Source: DASVTR01 sp033855775
GTDB lineage: Bacteria > Acidobacteriota > Blastocatellia > Pyrinomonadales > Pyrinomonadaceae
Direction: 5' to 3'
Length of the DNA stretch: 15,086 bases
Assembly (NCBI GenBank): GCA_033855775.1
Contig: JAWVFT010000018.1
Span: 1 to 15,086 of the forward strand
Of this stretch, positions 1-5,424 are shown piece by piece. Under the pieces are notes generated by a model. That model was not told the DNA's origin. It worked only from the letters and a program-made list of their open reading frames with translations, and made no database searches. The first letter of the stretch is position 1. Each line of letters begins with the position of its first letter. Both the position numbers and the translations under genes were made by a program.

Positions 1-1
1 T

Positions 2-115
2 GCTTGGCTGCAAAACTATCGTCGGATTCTGGTGCGTTACGAGTGCCATGATGAGAACTACTTAGGCTTTGTGCATCTGGGCTGTATGTTGATTTTGCTC
101 AGAGCATATTTTTGA
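2..115 (+). CDS. IS5-family transposase, C-terminal end only (cut by window edge)
   Basis: An open frame entering from the left edge encodes the last 37 residues of a protein and stops with TGA at 113-115. It contains AWLQNYRRILVRYE, then ENYLGFVHLGCMLILLR, which is the typical C-terminal end of IS5-family (IS427/IS1031-like) DDE transposases, where the catalytic Glu lies shortly upstream of this stretch. The DDE core is outside the window, so completeness cannot be judged. The bases just after the stop (GAGATGGCTTCTAG, 115-128) are where the right terminal inverted repeat of such an element would lie, but the left end is not visible for comparison. The family call rests on recognition of this short tail only. 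Confidence 0.75.
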   Translation, partial: AWLQNYRRILVRYECHDENYLGFVHLGCMLILLRAYF

Positions 116-159
116 GATGGCTTCTAGATGATTAGTCGCCGCCGACGGCACGCGGAACG

Positions 160-187
160 TTGACGTGCGGGCGTGAGTTGGTATGAT
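160..187 (+). promoter_or_regulatory. Promoter-like site overlapping the start of the TPM gene
   Basis: TTGACG at 160-165 and TATGAT at 182-187 are separated by 16 bases and match sigma-70 -35 and -10 boxes well. The -10 box contains the ATG (183-185) chosen as the gene start, so a transcript from here would begin downstream of that ATG. Either the match is fortuitous, or translation begins at a later codon such as TTG at 195 or GTG at 225. The site lies only about 45 bases beyond the transposase stop. Confidence 0.3.
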
Positions 188-1061
188 TGCTTTATTGAGC
201 AGAGATAATCGAAAGTCTGTTGTGCTGAAAGCGCTCGCGCTGGCGTGTGCGCTGTGGATGGGAGCCTTGACGGCGCGCGCCGAGACTGCCCAATCGCCGC
301 TGCCTGCGCCGACCGGCCATGTCAACGATTACGCCAACGTGATTGACGCGGCGACGAAGCAGCGGTTGGAAACGATTCTCGAAAACCTGAAACGGGTCGG
401 ACAGATTGAGGCCGCCGTTGTGACGGTCAACACGACGGGCGAGCAGGATATTTTCGACTACTCGCTGGCGGTGGCTCGCGGTTGGGGCATCGGGCAGAAG
501 GACGGCGACCGCGCGGGCTTGTTGATGATTGTCGCAATCAACGACCGCAAGTATTTCACGCAGGTTAGCCGACATATCGAAGGCGACTTGCCGGACGGGT
601 TGCTGGCGCAGATACAACGCGACAAGCTGGTGCCTAGATTCAAAGAGGGGCGATACGCTCAGGGCATCTCGGACACGATGGAAGCCTACGTCGCCACGCT
701 GGCGCAGAGTCGCGGCTTCAGTATTGAAGGCATAGACCAGCAGCGTCAAACTTATCGCGGGCCGGAGCGCTCGCGCGGCAATACGCCGCAGTTGAGCATT
801 CCAAAAATCTGCTTGTTTGGAGTGATTCTGCTCTTCGTCATCATCATCTTTTCGCGTGGCAGCAGAGGCGGCAGAGGTGGCGGCGGCGGAGGTTGCTTGA
901 ACATGCTGTTGCTTGGCTCGCTGTTGAATAGCGGCGGGCGTTCGAGCGGTTGGGGCGGAGGCGGCTTTGGCGGCGGAGGCGGTGGCGGCGGAGGCGGAGG
1001 TTTCGGTGGCTTCGGCGGCGGCGGAGACTTCGGCGGCGGCGGCTCCGGCGGCAGTTGGTAG
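183..1061 (+). CDS. TPM-domain protein with glycine-rich C-terminal tail (YgcG-like)
   Basis: 292 residues. Residues 1-33 form a signal peptide (basic start RDNRK, hydrophobic VVLKALALACALWMGAL, cleavage near ARA). Residues about 40-175 are a TPM domain (formerly DUF477): GHVNDYANVID opening, a central strand set with DGDRAGLLMIVAINDRKYF, and a closing helix GRYAQGISDTMEAYVATL. A membrane segment follows at 206-224 (IPKICLFGVILLFVIIIF), then a tail of almost pure glycine broken by MLLLGSLLNS and ending GGSGGSW. TPM proteins with such tails are exported or membrane-anchored; some members have phosphatase activity, others act in membrane or photosystem maintenance. They are commonly encoded with LemA, and a lemA gene follows one gene later, which supports a shared envelope role. 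No strong ribosome-binding site precedes the ATG. The exact function is unknown. Confidence 0.88.
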   Translation: MIALLSRDNRKSVVLKALALACALWMGALTARAETAQSPLPAPTGHVNDYANVIDAATKQRLETILENLKRVGQIEAAVVTVNTTGEQDIFDYSLAVARGWGIGQKDGDRAGLLMIVAINDRKYFTQVSRHIEGDLPDGLLAQIQRDKLVPRFKEGRYAQGISDTMEAYVATLAQSRGFSIEGIDQQRQTYRGPERSRGNTPQLSIPKICLFGVILLFVIIIFSRGSRGGRGGGGGGCLNMLLLGSLLNSGGRSSGWGGGGFGGGGGGGGGGGFGGFGGGGDFGGGGSGGSW

Positions 1062-1070
1062 TGGACTGGA

Positions 1071-1177
1071 AACGATGAACGTGGACAGCGATGAAGTCGG
1101 CAGGATAAGCTTTGAGCGCGGGATGAAGGATAAGCTCTTAACAGTTGGTCGTTCATCACTGGCCGTTGTTCATAGTT
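1071..1177. repeat. Imperfect inverted repeat, GATGAAC flavour
   Basis: The gap between the TPM gene and the nucleotidyltransferase gene holds two arms that pair imperfectly: 1075-1095 (ATGAACGTGG..GATGAA) and the reverse complement of 1152-1173 (ATGAACAACGG..GATGAA). The arms are extended by AAC.ATGAAC at the outer edge. About 55 bases separate them. There is no T-tract, so it is not an intrinsic terminator of the usual kind. It resembles the other palindromic spacers in this window in build, though not in sequence. Confidence 0.5.
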
Positions 1178-1191
1178 GAGTTGATACAAAG

Positions 1192-1944
1192 ATGTCTAAG
1201 AGAATTGTTCAGGAGGCGTTCAATCATCTGATTGATGATTTGCGCGCGACGCACGGCGACAATCTGGCTTCGGTCGTGTTGTACGGCTCAGCGGCGGCGG
1301 CGGGCGACCAGGCAGAGTTGCGCTCGGACTATAATCTGTTGATTGCTTTGCAGCGCATCAGGCCGGAAGACTTGCGCCTCGCGCAGGCGCCGATGCGCGA
1401 GTGGCAACGATTGGGACACCCGCTGCCGGTCTATTTCACGCTCGGCGAGTTGAACGATGCGGCTGACGTGTTCCCCATAGAGTTTTACCAGATGGAGAAG
1501 GCGCGCACGGTTCTCTACGGCAAAGACCCTTTCGAGTTTCTGAAACTGTCGGACGAGAACCTGCGACATCAAACGGAGTACGAGTTGCGGAGCAAGTTGC
1601 TGAAGCTGCGACGGCTCTATATTCCGGCTTCCGCTTCTGTCGGGAAGCTGGCCGAGTTGATGTCGGATAGCTTGAGCAGCTTTGCGGCGCTCTTTCGCGC
1701 CGTGCTGTTGTTGAGCGGTGAAGAGCCGCCGGTGTCGAAGTTGGACTGCGTGCGCGCCACCGTGCTCAAGCTCAAGCTCGACGGCGCGGCGTTCGAGCGG
1801 ATTTTCACATTGCGCTCCGGCGACGAAGCTCTCCTGACAGAACGGGAAGCGAACGATTTGTTCACCGTTTATCTGGCGCAGATTGAGCGCGTCATCGAAG
1901 CGGTTGACCGCATGGACGGCGAAGCGTCAGGGGCGCGGGCCTGA
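1192..1944 (+). CDS. Nucleotidyltransferase-fold protein
   Basis: 250 residues. Residues 26-52 (ASVVLYGSAAAAGDQAELRS then DYNLLIAL) match the Pol-beta/MNT nucleotidyltransferase signature GS...SDxD, but the second acidic residue is Asn48 (SDYN). A conserved-looking block DVFPIEFYQMEKARTVLYG (about 92-110) follows and then an all-helical C-terminal half with ELRSKLLKLRRLYI and SSFAALFRAVLLL, reminiscent of helical partner domains of minimal nucleotidyltransferases. The substrate is unknown; the D-to-N change may weaken metal binding, or may be normal in this subfamily. The gene sits between the TPM and lemA genes on the same strand, with gaps of 130 and 92 bases, so co-transcription is plausible. 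ATG at 1192 has only a weak upstream site. Confidence 0.72.
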   Translation: MSKRIVQEAFNHLIDDLRATHGDNLASVVLYGSAAAAGDQAELRSDYNLLIALQRIRPEDLRLAQAPMREWQRLGHPLPVYFTLGELNDAADVFPIEFYQMEKARTVLYGKDPFEFLKLSDENLRHQTEYELRSKLLKLRRLYIPASASVGKLAELMSDSLSSFAALFRAVLLLSGEEPPVSKLDCVRATVLKLKLDGAAFERIFTLRSGDEALLTEREANDLFTVYLAQIERVIEAVDRMDGEASGARA

Positions 1945-1955
1945 TTAACTGTTAA

Positions 1956-1979
1956 TGAATCAGCCGCGCGGTTGATTCA
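1956..1979. repeat. 24-base palindrome upstream of lemA
   Basis: TGAATCAGCCGCGCGGTTGATTCA is read in two arms: TGAATCAGCCGC and its near-complement GCGGTTGATTCA, with one G/T pair as the only mismatch. It lies just after the nucleotidyltransferase stop and 57 bases before lemA. It has no T-tract. It could be a regulator binding site or an RNA hairpin; nothing in the sequence decides between these. Confidence 0.5.
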
Positions 1980-2036
1980 CGAAAGACTTGCGACGATTGA
2001 AGAGCGAGTCGTGTTTTATCAACATGGAGAAGAGAG

Positions 2037-2669
2037 ATGAATAAAAGAAGAATGTTGCTGCTGGCTCTCGTAGTGTTGGTGTCTGTGGCGGCCAGCGGGT
2101 GCGGCTACAACACGCTTCAAAGCAAGCAGCAGAACGTCAGAGGCAAGTGGGCCAACATCGAGGCCCAACTTCAACGGCGCGCTGATTTAATCCCGAACCT
2201 CTTTGAAGCCGCGAAGGCTGCGGCGGTGCAGGAGCAGCAAGTCTTCGGCGACATCGCCAATGCGCGTTCGCGGCTGCTGAACACCATCAGCGACCCGCCG
2301 AAGGGCGAGAACGGCGACAAGTCTCCTGAGCAGAAGCAGGCCGTCATTGACGCCAACAACAGCTTTGGCGGAACGGTCGGGCGACTGCTCTCGCTGGTCG
2401 AGAATTATCCCGATTTGAAGTCGAGCCAGAGCTTCCAGAATTTTCAGGCTTCGCTGGAAGGCACGGAGAATCGCATCGGCACGGCGCGCACCGACTACAA
2501 CGCGGCGGTGCAGGACTACAACACAACGCGCGGGAGTTTCCCGACCGTCATCGGCGCGAAGATTTACGGCTTCAAGGAAGAGCCGTACTTCAAGGCCGAC
2601 GAAGGCTCAAGGCAAGCCCCGAAGATTAACGCCAACGATGTGCGGCGAGACAGCGGCAACGGGAAATAA
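2037..2669 (+). CDS. lemA: LemA family lipoprotein
   Basis: 210 residues. An N-terminal lipoprotein signal (MNKRRMLLLALVVLVSVA) ends in lipobox ASGC with Cys22 as the acylated residue. The next residues GYNTLQSKQQNV..KWANIE and QLQRRADLIPNLFE are the hallmark start of LemA proteins, followed by the helical-bundle core (QQVFGDIANARSRLL, then ENYPDLKSSQSFQNFQASLE and GTENRIGTARTDYNAAVQDY) and the typical end region FPTVIGAKIYGFKEEPYF. LemA proteins are membrane-attached helical bundles of uncertain function, often encoded beside TPM/YgcG proteins, as here. The ATG at 2037 has a clear site GGAG seven bases upstream. About 20 extra polar residues (KADEGSRQAPKINANDVRRD..) form the C-terminus. A strong hairpin terminator follows. 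Confidence 0.92.
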   Translation: MNKRRMLLLALVVLVSVAASGCGYNTLQSKQQNVRGKWANIEAQLQRRADLIPNLFEAAKAAAVQEQQVFGDIANARSRLLNTISDPPKGENGDKSPEQKQAVIDANNSFGGTVGRLLSLVENYPDLKSSQSFQNFQASLEGTENRIGTARTDYNAAVQDYNTTRGSFPTVIGAKIYGFKEEPYFKADEGSRQAPKINANDVRRDSGNGK

Positions 2670-2750
2670 AGAATCAACAACGCAAGCCATCGCCGCAAGC
2701 TATGGCTAACGCCGCCAACGCCCGGCGCCGTTGCTTCACGTCAAACGATG

Positions 2751-2788
2751 AAGAGGCCGCTTTACATCATGTAAAGCGGCCTCTTTTA
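2751..2788. terminator. Perfect hairpin terminator between convergent operons
   Basis: Bases 2751-2767 (AAGAGGCCGCTTTACAT) are exactly reverse-complemented at 2769-2785 with one base between, and the right arm runs into TTTTAATTTCTTTA. This is a strong intrinsic terminator for the lemA transcript. On the other strand the T-tract is shorter (the CTT end of the stem then CATCG), so termination of the minus-strand microcompartment operon, which ends at 2831, is likely but weaker. Confidence 0.9.
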
Positions 2789-2830
2789 ATTTCTTTATGC
2801 AGAGCAGAAGCGCATTGAGTAGTAAGGGGG

Positions 2831-3571
2831 CTATTGTCCTTCTAGCACGAGCGAGGTGCGAACCTTGCGCGAAGTCCATTGAGACGGATTGCGTATAATT
2901 AGGTAATACTCGCCGGTAGATAGCGTCTTGTCTAGCCAGCCGCTTGTAACCTTGCCAGATTCATAAAAACTTCTGTATGGGTAATTGCTTTGATACGCGG
3001 ATAGCTCCGACGCAGGGATGATTGTAACAAGCAGGTCGTTCGCCAAACCTCCTCTTGCGGCGAAGGCTCCAACAACGCGCCCGCCGCCCGACCCGACCGT
3101 GAATTGAAATAGCTGATATTGCTCCGTTCCAAGCTGCAAGAAGCTTAAGCCAAGTGGAAGGCGGCGGCTTGCGACGGGTGCTGGTTCGGGCTGGCGCGAT
3201 TGGCGCGGCGCGGGATTGTCAAGCGGATAGTACGCCGAGGGCGTCGGAAGAGGCTTGCTATTGGGTCTACCCATGTGTGGAATAACCTGCGTCCCTATCA
3301 CCGTTAAAATTCCGCCCAACACAAGAACCATGAGCAGCCAGACGCCCCAGTTGTATCGCTTCTTTTTGGCGGGCGCTGCGATGTGTGCTTCGTGGAATTT
3401 GATTTCCGCCAGAGTCTCGGGAGGCGCAGGAATAGTCGGCGGTGGTTCGATTCTCGTTGGAGACGCTTGCGTTAGCTCAGGCTCGCGCGTGGACGAAAGG
3501 TACGCGCCGTCAGTGATGCAGTAAAACATCTCATCGCCGTAACCTCTTTGACATTCGGGACAGCGTTTCAT
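2831..3571 (-). CDS. Zinc-ribbon membrane protein with extracytoplasmic beta domain, unknown function
   Basis: 246 residues from the chosen ATG at 3571; the frame also allows a start at 3613, but that would overlap the preceding gene and put 14 unrelated residues before the zinc ribbon. Residues 1-25 (MKRCPECQRGYGDEMFYCIT then DGAYL) form a short zinc-ribbon with Cys4, Cys7 and Cys18, a module frequent at the N-terminus of acidobacterial membrane proteins. A Pro-rich linker (about 31-55) leads to one membrane helix at 75-97 and then to another Pro-rich linker. Residues about 140-246 look like an all-beta domain (YQLFQFTVGSGGGRVVGAF, then LSTGEYYLIIRNPSQW and KVRTSLVLEG), similar in pattern to GOLD/PPC-like sensor domains; that assignment is tentative. 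It is the last gene of the microcompartment operon, 20 bases after the Cys4 gene, with no Shine-Dalgarno site. Its link to the compartment is positional only. Confidence 0.65.
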   Translation of the reverse strand: MKRCPECQRGYGDEMFYCITDGAYLSSTREPELTQASPTRIEPPPTIPAPPETLAEIKFHEAHIAAPAKKKRYNWGVWLLMVLVLGGILTVIGTQVIPHMGRPNSKPLPTPSAYYPLDNPAPRQSRQPEPAPVASRRLPLGLSFLQLGTEQYQLFQFTVGSGGGRVVGAFAARGGLANDLLVTIIPASELSAYQSNYPYRSFYESGKVTSGWLDKTLSTGEYYLIIRNPSQWTSRKVRTSLVLEGQ

Positions 3572-3591
3572 TGCAGAGTAAGGTAAGGAGA

Positions 3592-4071
3592 TTAAAAGCC
3601 GCGCGAGTTGCACATAGAGCAGTGGTCGCAGGGCTTGCCGCCCGGCTCAAGCTCACACTTCCTGGAGCCTTCGAAGAAATCAACCAGTTCGGAGACAGCT
3701 GCTTCTTCGACGCCGAATTTTTCCTCGCTCGGATGCGTGGCCGGAACGTACATGCCGCTCAGCCAGGGCGAGCGCGTGGGCGGGGCAGCGGCGGCTTCGG
3801 GCGCGGTCTTCGTGTAGCTTGCCTGCGCGCTAACTTGACGGCCGGACCTGTCGCGCGCCGCGCGCTCTTCCGGCGCGATGTGCGCTTCAAGCTCAGCCAG
3901 TCGCTCTTTGAGTTCGGCGAGACTGCGGCGCATCGCTGCCAGTTCGCCGTTGAGTTCACTGCCGCGCGCTGCGCCGTCTGACGACGACGCTTGCTGCTGC
4001 TGCGCGCTCTCGCGGACACGGCGCGCGATGCGCTCGGCCAACTGTCGCACTTGATCCTGCTCGCTGCTCAA
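3592..4071 (-). CDS. Coiled-coil protein with C-terminal four-cysteine motif, microcompartment-associated
   Basis: 159 residues, TTG start. Residues 4-22 (EQDQVRQLAERIARRVRES) form a short amphipathic helix of the kind that serves as an encapsulation peptide in BMC cargo proteins. A low-complexity linker follows, then a charged coiled coil at about 38-65 (SELNGELAAMRRSLAELKER), a disordered Ala/Pro stretch, and a conserved-looking end: GVEEAAVSELVDFFEG, then Cys139, Cys148, Cys151 and Cys154 (C-x8-C-x2-C-x2-C). The spacing could hold zinc or an iron-sulphur cluster. I do not recognise the family. It lies directly after the third pentamer gene; its Shine-Dalgarno site overlaps that gene's stop codon. 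A shell-cargo adaptor or redox accessory role is inferred from the helix, the cysteines and the position. Confidence 0.7.
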   Translation of the reverse strand: MSSEQDQVRQLAERIARRVRESAQQQQASSSDGAARGSELNGELAAMRRSLAELKERLAELEAHIAPEERAARDRSGRQVSAQASYTKTAPEAAAAPPTRSPWLSGMYVPATHPSEEKFGVEEAAVSELVDFFEGSRKCELEPGGKPCDHCSMCNSRGF

Positions 4072-4079
4072 TTGGCCGT

Positions 4080-4085
4080 CCTCCT
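4080..4085 (-). promoter_or_regulatory. AGGAGG ribosome-binding site that fixes a TTG start
   Basis: On the minus strand a consensus AGGAGG lies eight bases before TTG at 4071. It overlaps the TAG stop (4086-4084) of the preceding pentamer gene. No ATG or GTG lies at a suitable distance, and the next Met in frame is residue 47, inside the coiled coil. This is the best ribosome-binding site in the operon and supports translation of the Cys4 protein from TTG. Confidence 0.8.
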
Positions 4086-4368
4086 ATGTTTGGTCTGCGT
4101 GTAAATCAATTCTGTCCACGACGCCGATGATGGCCGAATCAATGGCCGCGCCCGCTTCGCCCGTCGCGGCGGTCGAGGCTCCCCAACCTTCCTGCACAAT
4201 CAAGACTGTATCGCCGACGCCCGCGTCCACCGAATCAAGCGCGAGAATGGTGTTGCGCATCTCTTCGCCTTCGGGCGTAATCTGCTGGCAGAGCATGATG
4301 CGCGCGTTCTCGTAGCGAAAGTTCTTTTGCGTGGCGACAACGTTGCCGACGACGCGCGCGAGAATCAT
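4084..4368 (-). CDS. BMC pentamer (vertex) shell protein, EutN/CcmL family, copy 3
   Basis: 94 residues starting MILARVVGNVVATQKN, the standard EutN/CcmL opening; the frame runs 20 codons further upstream but those residues (His/Arg-rich) are out-of-frame readings of the preceding gene. The family pattern is complete: LALDSVDAGVGDTVLIVQEG, then a variable loop WGASTAATGEAGAA, then IDSAIIGVVDRIDL. These proteins form pentamers that close the vertices of icosahedral microcompartments. Start and preceding stop share ATGA, implying translational coupling to copy 2. The insertion of Gly/Ala residues in the loop separates it from the other two copies. Confidence 0.93.
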   Translation of the reverse strand: MILARVVGNVVATQKNFRYENARIMLCQQITPEGEEMRNTILALDSVDAGVGDTVLIVQEGWGASTAATGEAGAAIDSAIIGVVDRIDLHADQT

Positions 4369-4652
4369 CGCGGTCTTGCTCCGTTCGTGACGTGCGCGTC
4401 GGAATCGACGATGGCGATGATGGTGCAATCGGTCGGCGTGTCCTCACGCTTGAAAGGAAAGCTAGCCTCCTTGCCCCTGCACCAGAAGACCAAATCGCTC
4501 CGGCCTGCGCCGATGGCGTCAACCGCCACCAGCGGCGCGCCCTGCGGCTCAAGCCGCGCATTCAATGATTGAATGACGAGCAGCTTGCGCCCCTCAAGCG
4601 AACTGTTCTTGACGGTGGCGACGACCGTTCCAATGACGCGAGCAAGCTGCAT
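4365..4652 (-). CDS. BMC pentamer (vertex) shell protein, EutN/CcmL family, copy 2 (divergent)
   Basis: 95 residues from ATG at 4652, giving MQLARVIGTVVATVKN. The first half is canonical (EGRKLLVIQSL.., PLVAVDAIGAG), but the usual VLVxxGSSAR loop is replaced by DLVFWCRGKEASFPFKRED, and the end CTIIAIVDSDAHV is also unusual. It is therefore the most divergent of the three pentamers. The upstream residues of the longer frame (MDFRLWTNGLS) are translation of the preceding palindromic repeat and were excluded. No Shine-Dalgarno site is visible before the ATG; the upstream spacer is the AGTCCAA repeat hairpin. Its stop overlaps the start of copy 3 by four bases. Confidence 0.92.
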   Translation of the reverse strand: MQLARVIGTVVATVKNSSLEGRKLLVIQSLNARLEPQGAPLVAVDAIGAGRSDLVFWCRGKEASFPFKREDTPTDCTIIAIVDSDAHVTNGARPR

Positions 4653-4664
4653 ACTTAAGCCGTT

Positions 4665-4743
4665 AGTCCAAAGTCTAAAGTCCAATGTCCAAAGTCGGAA
4701 AGCCAGATTCTTGACCTTACATTTGGACTTTAGACTTTGGACT
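4665..4743. repeat. Inverted repeat of AGTCYAA heptamers between two pentamer genes
   Basis: Positions 4665-4696 are tandem heptamers: AGTCCAA, AGTCTAA, AGTCCAA, TGTCCAA, AGTC. Positions 4719-4743 are the reverse complement of the first 24 bases with one extra base. The palindrome fills nearly the whole gap between copies 1 and 2 of the pentamer genes. In the mRNA it would form a stem of about 24 pairs ending about 13 bases before the next ATG. Heptamer arrays of this kind recall the STRR sequences of cyanobacteria. Confidence 0.85.
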
Positions 4744-4747
4744 TCGA

Positions 4748-5020
4748 TTAGTCGTCCGTGATGTCAACCGTGTCGATGACGCCGACGATTGCCGCGTCAA
4801 CCGGCACGTCCTTCATGCCTTGCGCGAGGCGCGCGCTGGAGCCTGCAACGACCAGCACGCGCTCGTGATAGCCTGCGCCAACCGTGTCAACGGCGACGAC
4901 GTAGCCGCTCGTGTCCGAGCCGTCCGGGTTGACCGGGCGAACGATGAGCAGCTTTTTTCCCAACAGCCGCTCGTCCTTCTGCGTCGAGACGACGGTGCCG
5001 AGGATGCGCGCGATAATCAT
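4748..5020 (-). CDS. BMC pentamer (vertex) shell protein, EutN/CcmL family, copy 1
   Basis: 90 residues from ATG at 5020 (MIIARILGTVVSTQKDERLL). This is the most canonical of the three: GKKLLIVRPVNPDG, YVVAVDTVGAGYHERVLVV, GSSAR, and VDAAIVGVIDTVDI, matching CcmL/EutN over its whole length. A start seven codons upstream would translate the repeat and is rejected. The gene is flanked on both sides by palindromic repeats (5025-5125 before it, 4665-4743 after it) and has no visible Shine-Dalgarno site; the ATG follows CACTGTCTTT. It follows the hexamer gene and should act as a vertex protein of the same shell. Confidence 0.95.
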   Translation of the reverse strand: MIIARILGTVVSTQKDERLLGKKLLIVRPVNPDGSDTSGYVVAVDTVGAGYHERVLVVAGSSARLAQGMKDVPVDAAIVGVIDTVDITDD

Positions 5021-5024
5021 AAAG

Positions 5025-5125
5025 ACAGTGACGAGTGACAAGTGACGAGTGACGAGCAGGAAGCAGAATCAAGTGACGAGCGTTTGGCTTTAACTCGTCC
5101 CTTGCTGCTCATCACTCGTCACTGT
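5025..5125. repeat. Palindromic GTGACRA heptamer element, copy A
   Basis: A 101-base element bounded by a perfect 14-base inverted repeat (ACAGTGACGAGTGA at 5025-5038; its complement at 5112-5125). The left side has four tandem heptamers GTGACGA, GTGACAA, GTGACGA, GTGACGA from 5028. The interior 5049-5099, read on the minus strand, matches 11957-12007 on the plus strand at 44 of 51 positions by hand alignment, so this is a dispersed element and not a chance hairpin. In both cases the element ends a few bases before the next gene's ATG, in the same orientation. It fills the gap between the BMC hexamer and the first pentamer. Confidence 0.88.
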
Positions 5126-5127
5126 TG

Positions 5128-5412
5128 TTAGCTGCCGTTGCCGATGGGCAGGGCGTCGTCAACGCTGCCGTGCGGGCGCGGGATGACGTGGACGCTGACG
5201 AGTTCGCCGACGCGACGAGCGGCGGCTGCGCCCGCGTCCGTCGCAGCTTTGACCGCCGCGACATCGCCGCGCACAATCGCGGTCACAAAGCCTGCGCCGA
5301 TTTTTTCGTAGCCGATGAGCGTCACGTTGGCGGCCTTGACCATCGCGTCCGCCGCTTCGATCATCGCCACCAATCCCTTTGTCTCAACCATGCCTAGAGC
5401 TTCTTGTGGCAT
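5128..5412 (-). CDS. BMC hexamer shell protein (BMC-H, PduA/CcmK/EutM type)
   Basis: 94 residues from ATG at 5412, with GAGGGAG seven bases upstream. The sequence MPQEALGMVETKGLVAMIEA, then ADAMVKAANVTLIGYEKIGA, and VTAIVRGDVAAVKAATDAG is a full single BMC domain; the pore loop is KIGAG at 37-41. The C-terminus RVGELVSVHVIPRPHGSVD is canonical. Such proteins form the hexagonal facets of the shell and are needed in far larger amounts than pentamers. It is the only BMC-domain protein in the window; no tandem-domain trimer is present. It sits 12 bases after the membrane protein gene and before the GTGACRA element, and has the second-best ribosome-binding site in the operon. Confidence 0.97.
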   Translation of the reverse strand: MPQEALGMVETKGLVAMIEAADAMVKAANVTLIGYEKIGAGFVTAIVRGDVAAVKAATDAGAAAARRVGELVSVHVIPRPHGSVDDALPIGNGS

Positions 5413-5424
5413 CAAGTTTCTCCC

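Noticed and set aside
752..1189. Minus-strand frame with a long proline run
   Set aside because: It is the antisense of the glycine-rich tail of the TPM protein (GGC/GGA repeats read as proline) and has no signals of its own.
3571..3981. Plus-strand 136-codon frame opposite the Cys4 protein
   Set aside because: Antisense shadow; the minus-strand frame has a perfect ribosome-binding site, operon context and a cysteine motif.
4369..4428. N-terminal extension of pentamer copy 3 (MHHHRHRRF..)
   Set aside because: It reads through the end of copy 2 in another frame; the EutN/CcmL family begins at MILARVVG and the ATGA overlap supports that start.
5025..5125. GTGACRA array as a CRISPR or as an iteron origin
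   Set aside because: Units are seven bases, contiguous or inverted, without unique spacers of constant length; no cas or rep genes are present.
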